A model generated the notes under the pieces. It searched no databases and was not told the origin of the DNA. It worked only from the letters and a program-made list of their open reading frames with translations. From Leucocoprinus leucothites (Eukaryota; Basidiomycota; Agaricomycetes; Agaricales; Agaricaceae), in NCBI GenBank assembly GCA_013368445.1, contig JAACJO010000004.1:806001-870000 (forward strand): a DNA stretch of 64,000 nucleotides. The letters are read 5' to 3'. The translations under genes and the position numbers were made by a program. Below, piece after piece: positions 23,063-34,627 of the stretch; positions within the stretch are counted from its first letter, which is position 1, and each line of letters begins with the position of its first letter.

Positions 23063-25794
23063 ATGGCGAATTCTTGTGCTACCTTCACTGTCAGGCCTAC
23101 AATCTTTCTTCGACAAACTGGAGATGTTGTGGTCACTCCAGTACACGAGGATCACTTATCGTTAACCAATCTCAAAGCTTTTCTGGCCTCTGTTGGTGAC
23201 GGGATGATCGGCCTTGCCCCCACCTATGACGAGCTGGAGAGGCTCAACTGTATTGCCTTTGCGTCGCAGGACCGTGTCCTAACTGTCAAGTTTTCTCCAA
23301 ACTGTCGCTTTGCTTCGCAGAAGCGTGTAATGCTCCAGAATTTGATCCTTCTGAACACTTCCTACAAAAAGTATGCATTTCGGATGGATAAACTGGCCGC
23401 ATCCCTGTTCCGTGATTACTCGATGCGCATTAAAGAAGCCATCGACATTCTCTCTGGCTCGCGTCAAGCCCGACACCTTCTCCTGACGATAGTCGAACTC
23501 TTGGGAGGCGAATGGAGAGTGGACAGAGTAAGCATCCAACAATTATTCCGAAAGGAAGAATCTTCCAAGGGGGACCGCTCGATTTCCGCTACTCAGGCTT
23601 GGGCAGCCTACCAAGCTGCCCTAGTTCAGCCGATCTTCGCTGTCCCGAACGTCATTGATACAACAAAATTCTCCTCCGAAGTATTGACCCGTTAGTTTCG
23701 TGCCTGAAGATATACTAACCAATGCCATCAGGAACTCGACTTTCTTTCCAAGACGATCCGTGACGCGGAGCTACTCAGAGGTCTCAAGCCAGCCGCTGTG
23801 AGAAATGACATTGAGGGTAGTTTTGAGATATCGCAAGATAAGCTCAGCGTCCAATCTTCTCGTTATAAGACACGAATCATGCGTCCTGGCTCTAACCAGG
23901 TAATTTATATGCTTCAGCACCCTCTCCTTTTTGATTCAGATCCTTTTAGGTGCTTCAGGTGGAAATGACTCGTGACGGCCACATGTCTACTTTGAATGCT
24001 CGTTTGGCACATCTCAAGGGGCGCATGGCTCAGTTAGATATCTCAGGCGCTGCACGAGCCGAGAAATTGTCTATCTGCACAATTGGTCGCGAGGACCCGA
24101 CTGCGGCCGAGGCACTCCGTACTACTATCCTCCTCAAAGCTATTCAAAATATAGACACATTTCTCACACTTCCATTTGTCCAGGATATATGGTTTCCGAA
24201 GCCAACGACCAAGTCTCCATATTCCATACCTCTTAATTCCATTAAAATAGCTTTTGATCACCGCCCTCTGAATGGCTCCCAGAGGACCGCGGTCAAGGCG
24301 ATTTTATCTGACGAGCCTTCAAAACGATTTGTTCTCATCCAGGGACCACCAGGAACCGGGAAGACTACTGTGATTGCTGCTGCCGTTCTCAGCATCATGT
24401 CATCTCCGGGTTCTGACCACAACCTTTGGCTGGTAGCCCAATCAAATGTTGCGGTGAAGAACATCGCTGAAAAGCTTGCTGATGTTAACTTTTTTGATTT
24501 CAAGCTCCTCGTATCCAAGGACTTTCACTTTGACTGGTATGAACGTCGCACGTACCCTTTCATGGACTGGTCTAACGTAGTACATACAGGCATGAGCACC
24601 TTTACACAAAGATCAATGATAATGTCATACGATCCGACGATTTTCCAGATTCCACAATTGCAGCAGAGAGACTCTTGCTTGGCTCCAAAGTTATACTCTG
24701 CACACTCAGCATGCTCTCAAACGATCGCATTGCCATATTTACCCGACTAGTTCCTCCGACACTATTCATTTTTGACGAGGCCAGTCAGATCGAGGTTGGC
24801 GACTATGTTCCAATGCTCCATCGCTATCAGAATACGACGCGGAAACTGGTCTTCATTGGTGATGATAAACAGTGTACGTATGTATCTTTCCTTCGACGAA
24901 GTTTATATGTCTTAAGCCTTTTTAGTGCCCCCGTATGGGCAGAGCGACATCGAAAACCTCCGGAGTGTTTTCGAACTGCCTCATTTACGTCGACACGCAT
25001 TATTTCTCGACACTCAATGTACACCTTCGTCCCTTTTCCTTATTTCAGGCAGGAAAATTCACTGACAGTGATCATCGGACAGACCGTATGCCTGTGCCGA
25101 TCGGAACCATTGTATCGCACCATGTTTACAACGATCGTTTGAAGTCTGTTCACCGCATTACAACAAAGACGTGTTGTCGTTTCGTTGACGTACCTCATGG
25201 CCGGGAAGAATTTCGAGGACGAAGCTGGGTTGTGAGTAGCAGATCGATTTATCTCACTTCACTCTCTTGGTCAAAACACTGACCACCCGCGTAACAGAAT
25301 GAAGAGCAAGCCAAGGTCGTAGTAGCTCTCGCCCGTAAATTTGAGGTACTTCGTTACTCCTATCGTATCATCACACCCTACGACGGCCAACGCTCGCTGA
25401 TCGAGAACAGCCTCAAGGCCGAAAACGTGGTCTGGCAAGACAAGGTGTTCAACGTTGATTCATTCCAAGGTGAGCATACCTGTGCATATCTATTTATAGA
25501 AGGTTTCCATCAGAGGTTTAACTATTACATACGTTCACAGGCAACGAGGACGATTATATCGTCATTTCCCTTGTACGCACAGATCGAGTTGGGTTCTTGT
25601 GGGAGCTGCGCCGAGTGAATGTCATGCTTACCCGCTGCAAGAAGGGCATGATTATTTGCACTGATAGGGGCTTCGTAAATGCCGTGGCGTCTAGTTCACT
25701 CGTTGCATTACTTGCGAGGGCAATGGGAAATGATGCCTGGATACCCTGGAGGTCGGTTCTTCAGCCATATTACCGCCCGTTTCCTGTCTTGTAG
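23063..25794 (+). CDS. DEDD-like domain plus UPF1-like SF1 helicase (array copy A)
   Basis: About eight exons and some 800 residues. Residues about 40-200 resemble a DEDD 3'-5' exonuclease fold (IGLAPTYDELERLNCIAFAS, KYAFRMDKLAASLF, ATQAWAAYQAAL), but the acidic pair of the first motif is replaced. The second half is an SF1B helicase of the UPF1/SMUBP2/SDE3 type. Walker A is QGPPGTGKTT at about residues 393-402. Motif Ib is AQSNVAVKNIAEKL, Walker B is FIFDEASQIE and motif III is GDDKQLPPYGQ. The DTQYRMP motif is built over an intron near 25018-25079. The later motifs are NVDSFQGNEDDYIVISLVR and RRVNVMLTRCKKG. All helicase motifs look intact. It is the first of three tandem, same-strand relatives, which suggests local duplication. 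Role unknown; RNA surveillance or genome defence is an inference from relatives. Confidence 0.85.
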
Positions 25795-26333
25795 ACTCTG
25801 GCCTCTCATGCCTTCATGACCCTTTCCTCTTATGGTTCACGTAGTTGAATCGTTTGTACTTATATGTATATTCCACATTGTCGGGCAAACGGTGCTTCCG
25901 AACCGGGATCGAGAAACTTTGTTCTTGGATATGGATCACGTGTGCTCTTTGTACTTCGGACCCACAAACTGGACAGCTTTTTTGCTTCTCGACTTTCTGT
26001 GTCACTTCCTCGGCACTGGTTCCACCCGTCCCCTTTGTACTACTTTTTCGGCTGCATAGCTTCTATCAGTATCAAACCTGATGGCCTTAACTCCTATCGC
26101 CTTTTAAGGGTATTTGGAGAATGGAAGATGGATTTAGAAACCCCTTCAGAGCGCTGCACCGTTTTCATGCCGCTTTGATGTTTTCAATCCATTGTATACG
26201 GAGATGAACCTTTTTTTGCCCAGATCATCACGCTTATGCGCATGGATCTGATGTGTTTCAGCGCCTATTGCCCTTATATGAACCTTGCTTCGATGGGTCC
26301 CTGGGGCACATTCTCGTCCCAAACACCGTTACG
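25795..26333. other. Spacer between helicase copies A and B
   Basis: About 540 bases with no gene recognised. It should hold the terminator of copy A and the promoter of copy B. I see no clear similarity to the A upstream region and no direct repeats marking the duplication. Confidence 0.4.
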
Positions 26334-29038
26334 ATGTCCAGCACCTCCCAGACTATCACCCTCAAGCAGAAAATACTCCCAGGGTGCAAAGGCAACATAA
26401 CAGCGCGTTTTGTGCACATGAACGATCTTTCCCAGCAAACCCTTGACAAATTTCTATCGTCAGCTGTTGACAGCAAGATTGGCATTGCACCTTCCTATGA
26501 CACAAAACAAACCCTCATTTCCATTGCTTTCGCCACTCGTGACCAGGTCCTCGTGTTGAAAGTTGCCACCAAGAATTTCAACAGTACCATCGCTGTCGGA
26601 AAACGTAAACTACTTGGGAGCCGCATCTTCTTGAACCCCGATTTCAGCAAGTATGCCTTTCATATGGACAAACTATGTACTTCGTTGTTCCTTGATCTCG
26701 AACTCCACATTGTGGGTGCTGTGGATATCCTATCATGCCTACCTCGAGGACGGCACCTTTTTCTGACCAAGATTGAAGCTCTTGGCGGTGAGCCAACAGT
26801 TGATGGCTCGGCTGTGAAGGATCTATTTCGCGAAGATGAGACGTTCAAAGCCGAGCGCACTGTGATAGCAACCCAGGCATGGGCTGCTTATCAAGCCGCT
26901 CTACTTTGTCCGGCTGAGGCTTGCAAGATTGATACGACAATTCTCTCTACAGAGGTGAGTGCTCTTTTTCCATCAGATATTTATAAACCAGTAAAATTTC
27001 TCAGGGGTTGACATTTGTTGCGAAAACAACCCGAGCTGCAGAGCAACTGACAGCCCTCCAGCCCCTCGTTTCTCCAAACGATATCGACAATGACTACTCT
27101 GTTCATAAGGGTCAACTACTAGCCCGTAGTTCGCGTTTTAGCACGCGAGTGAAGGACTTGAGCTCCAATCAGGTATATTTTCCCGCAGTTAATCTCATGA
27201 TTTTGTATGGCTGACACTCGTAGTAGAGAATCAGGGTCGAGTTCTCCACTCCAAGCGGACCAAAAGTCCTTTATCAGAAGAAGTTAGGACACGTAAATGG
27301 ACGCTCAGTGCAAGTGGCTCTAGCAAGCGGCACTTCTAGTGCTCGGAAGGTGAAGTTATTCACTGAAGGCCGCGATGACCCAACGGCGGCAGAGGCACTA
27401 CGTACCAATACTCTTTTGGGGGTCCTGAAAAACCAAAGCACCTTCCTGACACTTCCGTTCGTTAAAGAAATCTGGTTTCCGGACGAGGGCTTGACACGAT
27501 CCTCTAAATCTGTCTTTAATGTCCCGGGGCTCGTGAATTTCAAAGGACGAACCCTCAATCGATCCCAATTAGAGGCAGTAGATGCGATCCTTTCCGATGA
27601 GCCAAACAGGCGAATACTTCTCATACAGGGTCCACCGGGTACCGGGAAAACCACTGTCATTGCTGCAGCCGTCATTGGTACCGTTACGAGCTTGACAAAT
27701 AGCACCGTCTGGTTGGTCGCTCAGTCAAACGTTGCTGTCAAAAACATTGCAGAGAAGTTGGCTGATGTAGACTTCCTTGACTTCAAGCTACTTGTTTCCA
27801 AAGATTTCCACTACGACTGGTACGACTCACACTAAGAGCTACTCTCATATACTGATGATTCTTGTAGGCATGAGCACCTCTACGAAGAGATTATACACAA
27901 CGTGATACGCTCAGATGACTTTCCACCATACCCTGTCGCTGCTGAAAGGAGATTGGCAGGTTCAAGGGTTATCCTTTGCACTTTGAGCATGCTTTGTAAC
28001 GACCGCATCTCCGTGTTCACTCGGCTAGTTCCGCCGACGGTATTTATTTTCGACGAAGCAAGTCAGATCGAAGTTGGGGGCTATGTTCCCATGTTGCATC
28101 GCTTCCAAAAGACGATGCAAAAGCTTGTTTTCATCGGTGATGATAAACAACGTTCGTGTCAGATGCACTGACTACAAATCGTTCCTAACTTTGCTCTTTA
28201 GTCCCACCGTATGGTCAGAGCGACGTAGAGGGTCTACAAAGTGTCTTTGAGCTATCCCACCTCCGAAGTCGTGCACTATTCCTCGATACTCAATGTTCGT
28301 TAATTTTCTGTCCTACCTTTTGTTCCGTTGCAGGCGGCTGATCTCAGTACCCTAGACCGCATGCCCCTTGTGATTGGCGATGTCATTTCCAAAGAGGTGT
28401 ACGACAGACGTCTCAAGTCCCTACATGCCATCTCAGCCAAAACGTGTTGTCAATTTGTCAATGTCACTAATGGTCGAGAACGGCGGCAGGGAAAAAGCTG
28501 GACAGTAAGCGTGATCACACCTGATCGGTACCATTCTCTCTCATTAATCATTGACTCCAAGAACGTGGAACAAAGCAAAATTGCCATCACCATTGCTGGG
28601 AAAATGGAAAAGCTCGGGTATTCCTATAGGATTATCTCTCCTTACGACGCACAGAGATCATTGATGGAGAATTCACTCAAGGATGCCAAGTTGGACTGGA
28701 AGGACAAAGTTTTTAATGTCGATTCTTTTCAAGGTAAATCTACTCACCGTCTACACTCAGATAGAAATAACAATATTTCAGGAAACGAGGACGACTATAT
28801 CATCATATGTCTTGTTCGCACTGATCGCGTCGGTTTTCTCAAGGATATGCGGAGAGTGAATGTCATGCTGACCCGTTGTAAGAAGGGAATGGTCATATGC
28901 ACAGACAAGAGTTTTCTGCGTGGGGTAGCAAAGAACTCTTTGGTTGCTAAACTAGCAAATACTGTCGGTAATGGTGCTTGGGTGCACTGGCAGTCTGTAA
29001 TTCAGCCTAGCTTTCACCCCTTTCCCACAGTACATTAG
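26334..29038 (+). CDS. DEDD-like domain plus UPF1-like SF1 helicase (array copy B)
   Basis: Closest relative of copy A, with the same domain order and near-identical intron positions. The start MSSTSQTITLKQ at 26334 fits copy A; an in-frame ATG at 26253 would add 27 residues. The degenerate nuclease-like region reads IGIAPSYDTKQTLISIAFAT and KYAFHMDKLCTSLF. The lead-in to the helicase, GRDDPTAAEALRTNTLL and FLTLPFVKEIWFP, is nearly the same as in A. Helicase motifs are QGPPGTGKTT, AQSNVAVKNIAEKL, FIFDEASQIE, GDDKQ, DTQYRMP (over the intron starting near 28294), NVDSFQGNEDDYIIICLVR and RRVNVMLTRCKKG. The protein ends ...FHPFPTVH at 29038. No frameshift seen, so the copy appears to be under selection. 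Copy C begins 174 bases later. Confidence 0.85.
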
Positions 29039-29212
29039 GTTTCCTAGTTTGGTAAATCGACTGTAGATTCCGGATAAGTGACTTTCGTGACTTGCAACCG
29101 AACTTCATCGCGTTCCTTCCGGCCGGGAAGCCATAGGCATTTCCCGACGCGGAAGCCTCTGGAAGTCCCGTCTCAACCTTATCTTTGAACCATCCAACCA
29201 TCCGCTTCGACC

Positions 29213-31994
29213 ATGACCGACGGTCGACCTACTTTGATATTCAACCAAGCCCTCATTGAGACAGGAAAGGACGATGTGGAGTGCAAAGTGACCGTAGTTC
29301 CCTACAAGGAGTTGAAATATGAGGACTTGGCCATCTTTTTTGATATTGTCACGCCACTTGGTCTCAGCGCGGCGTACTGGAAAGAGTCCATCGCCCTTGC
29401 TGCCCTTGCTATCGTCGGTGCAGAACATGGCCTTGTCATTGAGTTTCCCCAGCCGAACCGACGAGCTCAAGCCGAAGGCACCTTCACCTATGACCTCGAC
29501 AGTGAGGAATACCAGTCGTTGGCGAGTTTGCTCAATCGCGATGTGGGAGAGTTCTTCGCGTTTGACCTGGCCCCTCTGGCCATGGTCTTGCACAAGGAAC
29601 AAGGGCTTCTCCTCAAAAACGCCGTGGATGTCCAGTCCGCCTTTCCCAAAGAGAACCGTTACAGTATCACTGCCATTCTCAAAGCCGCGTTGGGCGACGA
29701 TGTCAAGATGTACGAACTGCAACTCGCCCGAGCTTTTAATGATGTGACCCATGATCCCGAATCTCGAACCGCCGCCCTCGAGCCAGTCAAGCGAGCGTGG
29801 CTTGCGCACCACCTCGGCTCGATCGATGATGCTGTCATGACTTATAGCGATATCAAAAGAATCAATACCTTTGATATGAACGATGGTGTATGTCTTCTCC
29901 AGCTTAAACAAGTGGTCGTCTTATTCCTTATTTTACTAGCTTCTCGAAGTCATTGGCAAGATTACGATAGATTCTCAACGCCTCGATCGCAAAAAACCTG
30001 AAAAAGGCAACCGGGACTTCGAGTATCGTGGCTACGACTCAAGAAACGACGAGCGCGAACTCTCTTCCAATGTATTCAAGAGTCGATTCAGAATGACGGA
30101 GGTGAGGAACGTGCTCATGGTGATTGTCTATCTCAGTGTCCTTATACTTCTCCTTCTAGCAAGTCCGTGTCATCGTTGAGGACGAGAAGGGCAGTTTTGC
30201 TACACGTGGCAGGGTTGATGCAGGCTATGGCCGACTCGCCACGTTCAACGACGACGGCCCGAACACTGGCAATCGAAAAATTACATCTGTCATTGGTATT
30301 GGACGGGATCCCCCTACCGCAGCCGAAATGGCTCGCGATCGGAGCTTACTCCGCCTTTTACAAGGCCTTGAATCTCCCGATAACCCGTGGTTGCAGAACA
30401 TTTGGTTCAACAGGGATGCGGACGCTATCTCGTGGCCTGATGAATGGTTTACCAATGCCACCAAGTACCCAGTGCTATCACCCGAAGTCACCGAGGGTCT
30501 TGCCCAAGGTGCTAAGCAGCTAAACCCATCTCAGCAAATTGCCGTCAATGCCATGTTATCGAAAAACTCGAGGAACGTCATTACCATCATCCAGGGACCG
30601 CCGGGTACAGGAAAAACTAGTGTCATTGCTTTCTTTGTTCAGATGGCAGTAGCACTTGGTAAGACTGGCATCTGGCTTGTGGCACAATCCAATGTTGCCG
30701 TGAAGAATATTGCCGAGAAGCTTTCCAAGGTTCACTTTCATGACTACCGCCTGCTAGTTTCAGAAGACTTTATTGCTGGTTGGTGAGTGATTGATCATCC
30801 AACTCCACTGATTTGTAAACTGATTTGAGATGGGAAGGCATGAGCACTTATATAGTGACATCAATGTCAATATCATTAAGTCTACAGAATTTTCAACATG
30901 TGGGTCAAGAATCAGGGGGGTCAAGGTTTTTCTCTGCACACTCAGCATGCTATCAAGCAAAGCTATTCAGCGTATATTTGTCAAGCAGTTCCCTATCAGC
31001 ACCCTTGTTGTTGATGAGGCTAGTCAAATACATGTTGCAGACTACATTTCTGTTTTCTACAAATATGTCTCCATTCGCAAAGCATGCTTTATTGGTGATG
31101 ATAAACAATGTGAGTACTTAATTGTCTTAAATATTTGGAAAATTACTAAAAAAAAATTCAGTACCACCTTTTGGTCAGGAGGACACCAATCCTGATGCTT
31201 TACCAAGTATTTTTGAGTTTGACCATCTCCGAGGACATGCCTATTTTCTCAACACACAATGTGAGTAGCTATATATAATCAGTTTCTCTTACTAAGAGTT
31301 TTGAGACCGAATGCCTCCCCAGATAGGAGAGCTTATCTCAGAGGCTGTCTATGATAGATGTCTTAACTCCAACCCCCACCATTGTATCAGCAACCAGATT
31401 ATGGCCTGTCATTTTGTTGATGTAGCCAGCTCTGAGAAGAGAAAGGATGATTCCTTTATGGTAATTATTACTTTTCTGAAATTGTAGCATTTACTAAAAA
31501 TAATTTAGAATGAAGGTGAAAGAGATATTGTTCTGAAGATTGCCAAGTATCTTCAGGACAATGAACTCAGCTATAAGATTATCTCTCCATATGATGCACA
31601 GAGAAATGCTATTGAGACCAAAATGAAGAACTCACCTGAGGGATTGAAGTGGGAGAATACCTGCTTCAATGTTGATTCTTTTCAAGGTAAGTTATTTCTA
31701 AATCATATTTACAATTCTAATATCATTGTCTCAGGAAATGAAGAAGATTATATTATTGTTTCTCTGGTTCGTTCCAGAGAAATAGGCTTTCTAAAGAGCC
31801 TCCGTCGCACCAATGTCATGCTTACCAGATTTAAGAAAGGTATGTTTGTTGTTAGCAGCAAGAAGTTCTTGTCTGGGACTGGGAGGGAATGTCTGGTTGG
31901 GGAGATAGCTGCGAAGGTGGGAAGTGGTGCTTGGTTGAGTGTGGATGATGTTGGGAAGGGGAAGTTTTTTGGACCTAGGAAGGAGCTGAAATAA
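29213..31994 (+). CDS. DEDD-like domain plus UPF1-like SF1 helicase (array copy C, mosaic)
   Basis: The third, most diverged copy. It starts MTDGRPTLIFNQ. The nuclease-like part (PLGLSAAYWKESIALAALAI, FFAFDLAPLAMVL) again lacks the catalytic acids. The lead-in GIGRDPPTAAEMARDRSLL matches A and B. Helicase motifs: QGPPGTGKTSV, AQSNVAVKNIAEKL, VVDEASQIHVADY, GDDKQ, NTQYRMPPQIG, NVDSFQGNEEDYIIVSLVR and RRTNVMLTRFKKG. It ends GPRKELK at 31994. Odd feature: exons up to about 30785 have GC near 50 percent, while exons and introns after it fall to roughly 35-40 percent, although the protein stays a good helicase. This looks like a mosaic gene made by recombination or conversion with a diverged copy. 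The 3' end is convergent with the carnitine acetyltransferase gene (110 bases apart). Confidence 0.82.
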
Positions 31995-32104
31995 TCTGTA
32001 TGATTAGATAGCTGTTGTATCTTCTCCAGTCTCACTTATAGAAAAAACCAATAAAAACAAAATTGAAAATTAAAGCATGATGTGTACACTAGGAACATTA
32101 ATAA

Positions 32105-34500
32105 TTATAAGTGACTTCTAATAGATGTAATCTGAGATATAGGTAGTCCAGCTAGGCAAATACTGCTCATATCCTCTAGTGCATCAGTTATTGCAATCTT
32201 AAAAGCAGCTGTTGATGTTGCAGGGCTAGAAAACTTGGATTCTATCCCAAATTTGATCATCTCTGGTGCAGCAAGGTCTAATATGTCTCATAAGAACCAG
32301 TATAAGACAATCACTAGAGGAAACCTACAATTAATTCCATAGCCATCCTTAAATGCAGCACCAAACCCAGTTCCCTTGAACCAATGTCCAGCACTCAGAC
32401 CACTAGTACTGAGCTTCCACTCTTGACTCTTCAAGAACAGAGGGTCTGTAAAGAGGTATGGCAAAGGCTCTTCTGGTTTAAGCACAAGTTGTAGACCAAG
32501 AAGGTGGCGGTCAATACCCCGGCCTGTGGCTGCCTCCCGAGTAAGTTTGGCATGTGTTGTAATGGCCTTTGTCAAGAGGTTAAACTGTGTCTGAGGCTAC
32601 CAAAACATTTGTTGAGTCAGGAAGTACACAAGTGCATGCAAAGGTTAGAAAAGCGGACATACATCAGACTGCTTTTGATATTCGGTCATTGCCAGAACCC
32701 AAGCACGGCTGTCACTGGTAAAGCTTCGGAGTGTCTCGGTGCGACCGCGTTTGAACATTCGTGTGAGGACAGTCTCATATGTTGCTGTGAATTCACCGCG
32801 GGTTCGGTACCATGCGAGTTGAAGGGCCATTTGGATGTAAGCGTCTGGGGAGAATTTGGCTGGGAGACGAACAGAAACAAAGGACAGGTCGGAATTCGGC
32901 GAGAATAAAGTGGCATCAAGAGAAACGGTACGTACCTACACCTTTGATCCAGTCAGTCCCGTAACGATCAAACCAGAGAACGCTGTCGTCCGAGTCTTTG
33001 ATGATTTCCAACGCACGCTGTTTCGCAGCTTGACATTCCTTTGAAAGTCGGTCGTCTGCAACCCAGTCGAATCGAGTAAACCCATCTTCACCACCCATAG
33101 CGGTCGGACTATCTTCCATTTCGGGTGTTGGAAAGGCTGCCTCTTCAACGCCTTGAACGACACCGTATTCGGCTACAATGCTGGGTACGAGTGCGTCGCA
33201 AGGTGAGTGTTCGCCCGAAGCACCTGCGCGTGCAAGTGAGTCGACGAGGACGGTATATGGTTTATCAAAGAACCGGTTGGCGATGTTGTCTGAAGTTCCG
33301 CGGATGAGGTGGAGATGGCTGTCAAGGGAATCTTGGGCCGTTGAATGAGGTTGATCATGTCCGAGGTGTGTAGCGGAAGTGACCTCCAGGCTCAGCGCCA
33401 TGACGCTAGTGAGAAGCGCTTCATGGGAGGTCTTATTGGTGGGTGAGAGCGAAAGTAAATATTGAAGATTCTGCGATTCGAATCATGAATAAATGCTCTC
33501 GGTCGACAACGGAAGAGTCACGTACCTTGGCCCAAATGTCTCTATCGTCGGCACTGAGCACACCAATGGGAAATGCTTCCTCTCCGGCATTGCGCCTTGC
33601 ATCAACATCAGTGACTACCTGCCGTAGCCTGTGGTATATTTCTCTTGAAGACGCTAGTTCGCCAGCAGGTGAATAGACGGGTATTGTGTAACAGAAATTA
33701 TGGAACATGACGAGAAGAGAGCGAGCAGGAAGTGAATGAGGTTTTGAGGGTAATGTTGAGAGGATATCACTATGTTGTTGGGGTATACGTGCAGTATTAA
33801 ACATCTTCGATGTGCTATCACGAAGCCAGATTCCGGTCCGCGTTGTTTCGGGGTGGAGTTCTTGTCTGGATGATGTGTTTAAGTGGGAAAGCTAGAAGGA
33901 AAATGTAATGACGTACGTGTCGAGACGGTCTTTGAACTCGAGCATACGGTGGACGAGCCATGCTGAGCGCCGTAATTGCCAAGTGGTTGCACCAGCCATT
34001 CCCTCCTTGACGTGGTATGATTCACGAGATGCCGGTGGAATGAGATCGTCGTCGTAGAAAGCCAGCCACCAATTGGAGTTGATAAGCAGCGGAGCACGCC
34101 ATTCGAGGTAGGCTTTTTTCAACCAGAAATTGTCATCGAGCCAATTATTTGGCGACTTCTTTTCCAGTGCTGTTGTCCTCGGCGTAAGTTTGTAGATTCG
34201 TACAAGCTTCATAGGATACACACCAACCAATCTTTCTTGCAGAATCGAGCCAATGCCAGCATAGAATTCATCTGCCCACTGTTTTCGAACCTGATATGCA
34301 GCAGAAAAACTCTGAGGCGATTTCTCCGACTCGCGGAGAAAGGGCTCGATTGACGTCAGATATTTGTCGAGAGTTTTGCGAAGGTCTGGGACGGGAAGAC
34401 GAGGTAATTTGGGGGCTTGGGAGGACAGCGCTGAGTTAGAGGATGACCTTGAGCGCATGGTGGTGAGAGGCAGCCGCAAAACGTGCCTTTGTAAGGCCAT
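32105..34500 (-). CDS. CAT2: Carnitine O-acetyltransferase (mitochondrial/peroxisomal)
   Basis: About eight exons encoding a choline/carnitine acyltransferase. The N-terminus MALQRHVLRLPLTTMRSRSS is a good mitochondrial presequence; an in-frame ATG at 34527 adds nine residues. The start of the domain is LPRLPVPDLRKTLDKYLTSI. Middle: DDNFWLKKAYLEWRAPLLIN, SNWWLAFYDD. The catalytic His lies in GEHSPCDALVPSIVAEY. The end shows RGIDRHLLGLQLVL and, over the last intron, DGYGINYLAAPEMIKFGIES and FKIAITDALEDM. The protein ends Ser-His-Leu, a permitted peroxisomal PTS1. Carrying both signals is as in yeast Cat2, which moves acetyl groups as acetylcarnitine between peroxisome and mitochondrion. The 3' exons share the AT-rich composition of copy C. 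Confidence 0.92.
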
Positions 34501-34627
34501 TTGAGCACCGAGTTTGGGAGGATCCAAAATAACCCGGAACAGGAATTCCTGTTCCTTGACGCCTTGAAGTCATGTGACTGAGCTGCTTAATCTAATCACG
34601 ACGCGTCGACGCGTTCTTCTACCTCTG
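34501..34627. promoter_or_regulatory. Compact bidirectional promoter CAT2/RMI1
   Basis: Only about 127 bases separate the two start codons, so both promoters must lie here or within the 5' leaders. No obvious TATA element is seen. Confidence 0.4.

Noticed and set aside
29105..29911. Minus-strand frame of 268 codons
   Set aside because: Antisense to the first exon of helicase copy C, which has clear coding similarity to copies A and B; no motif on -.
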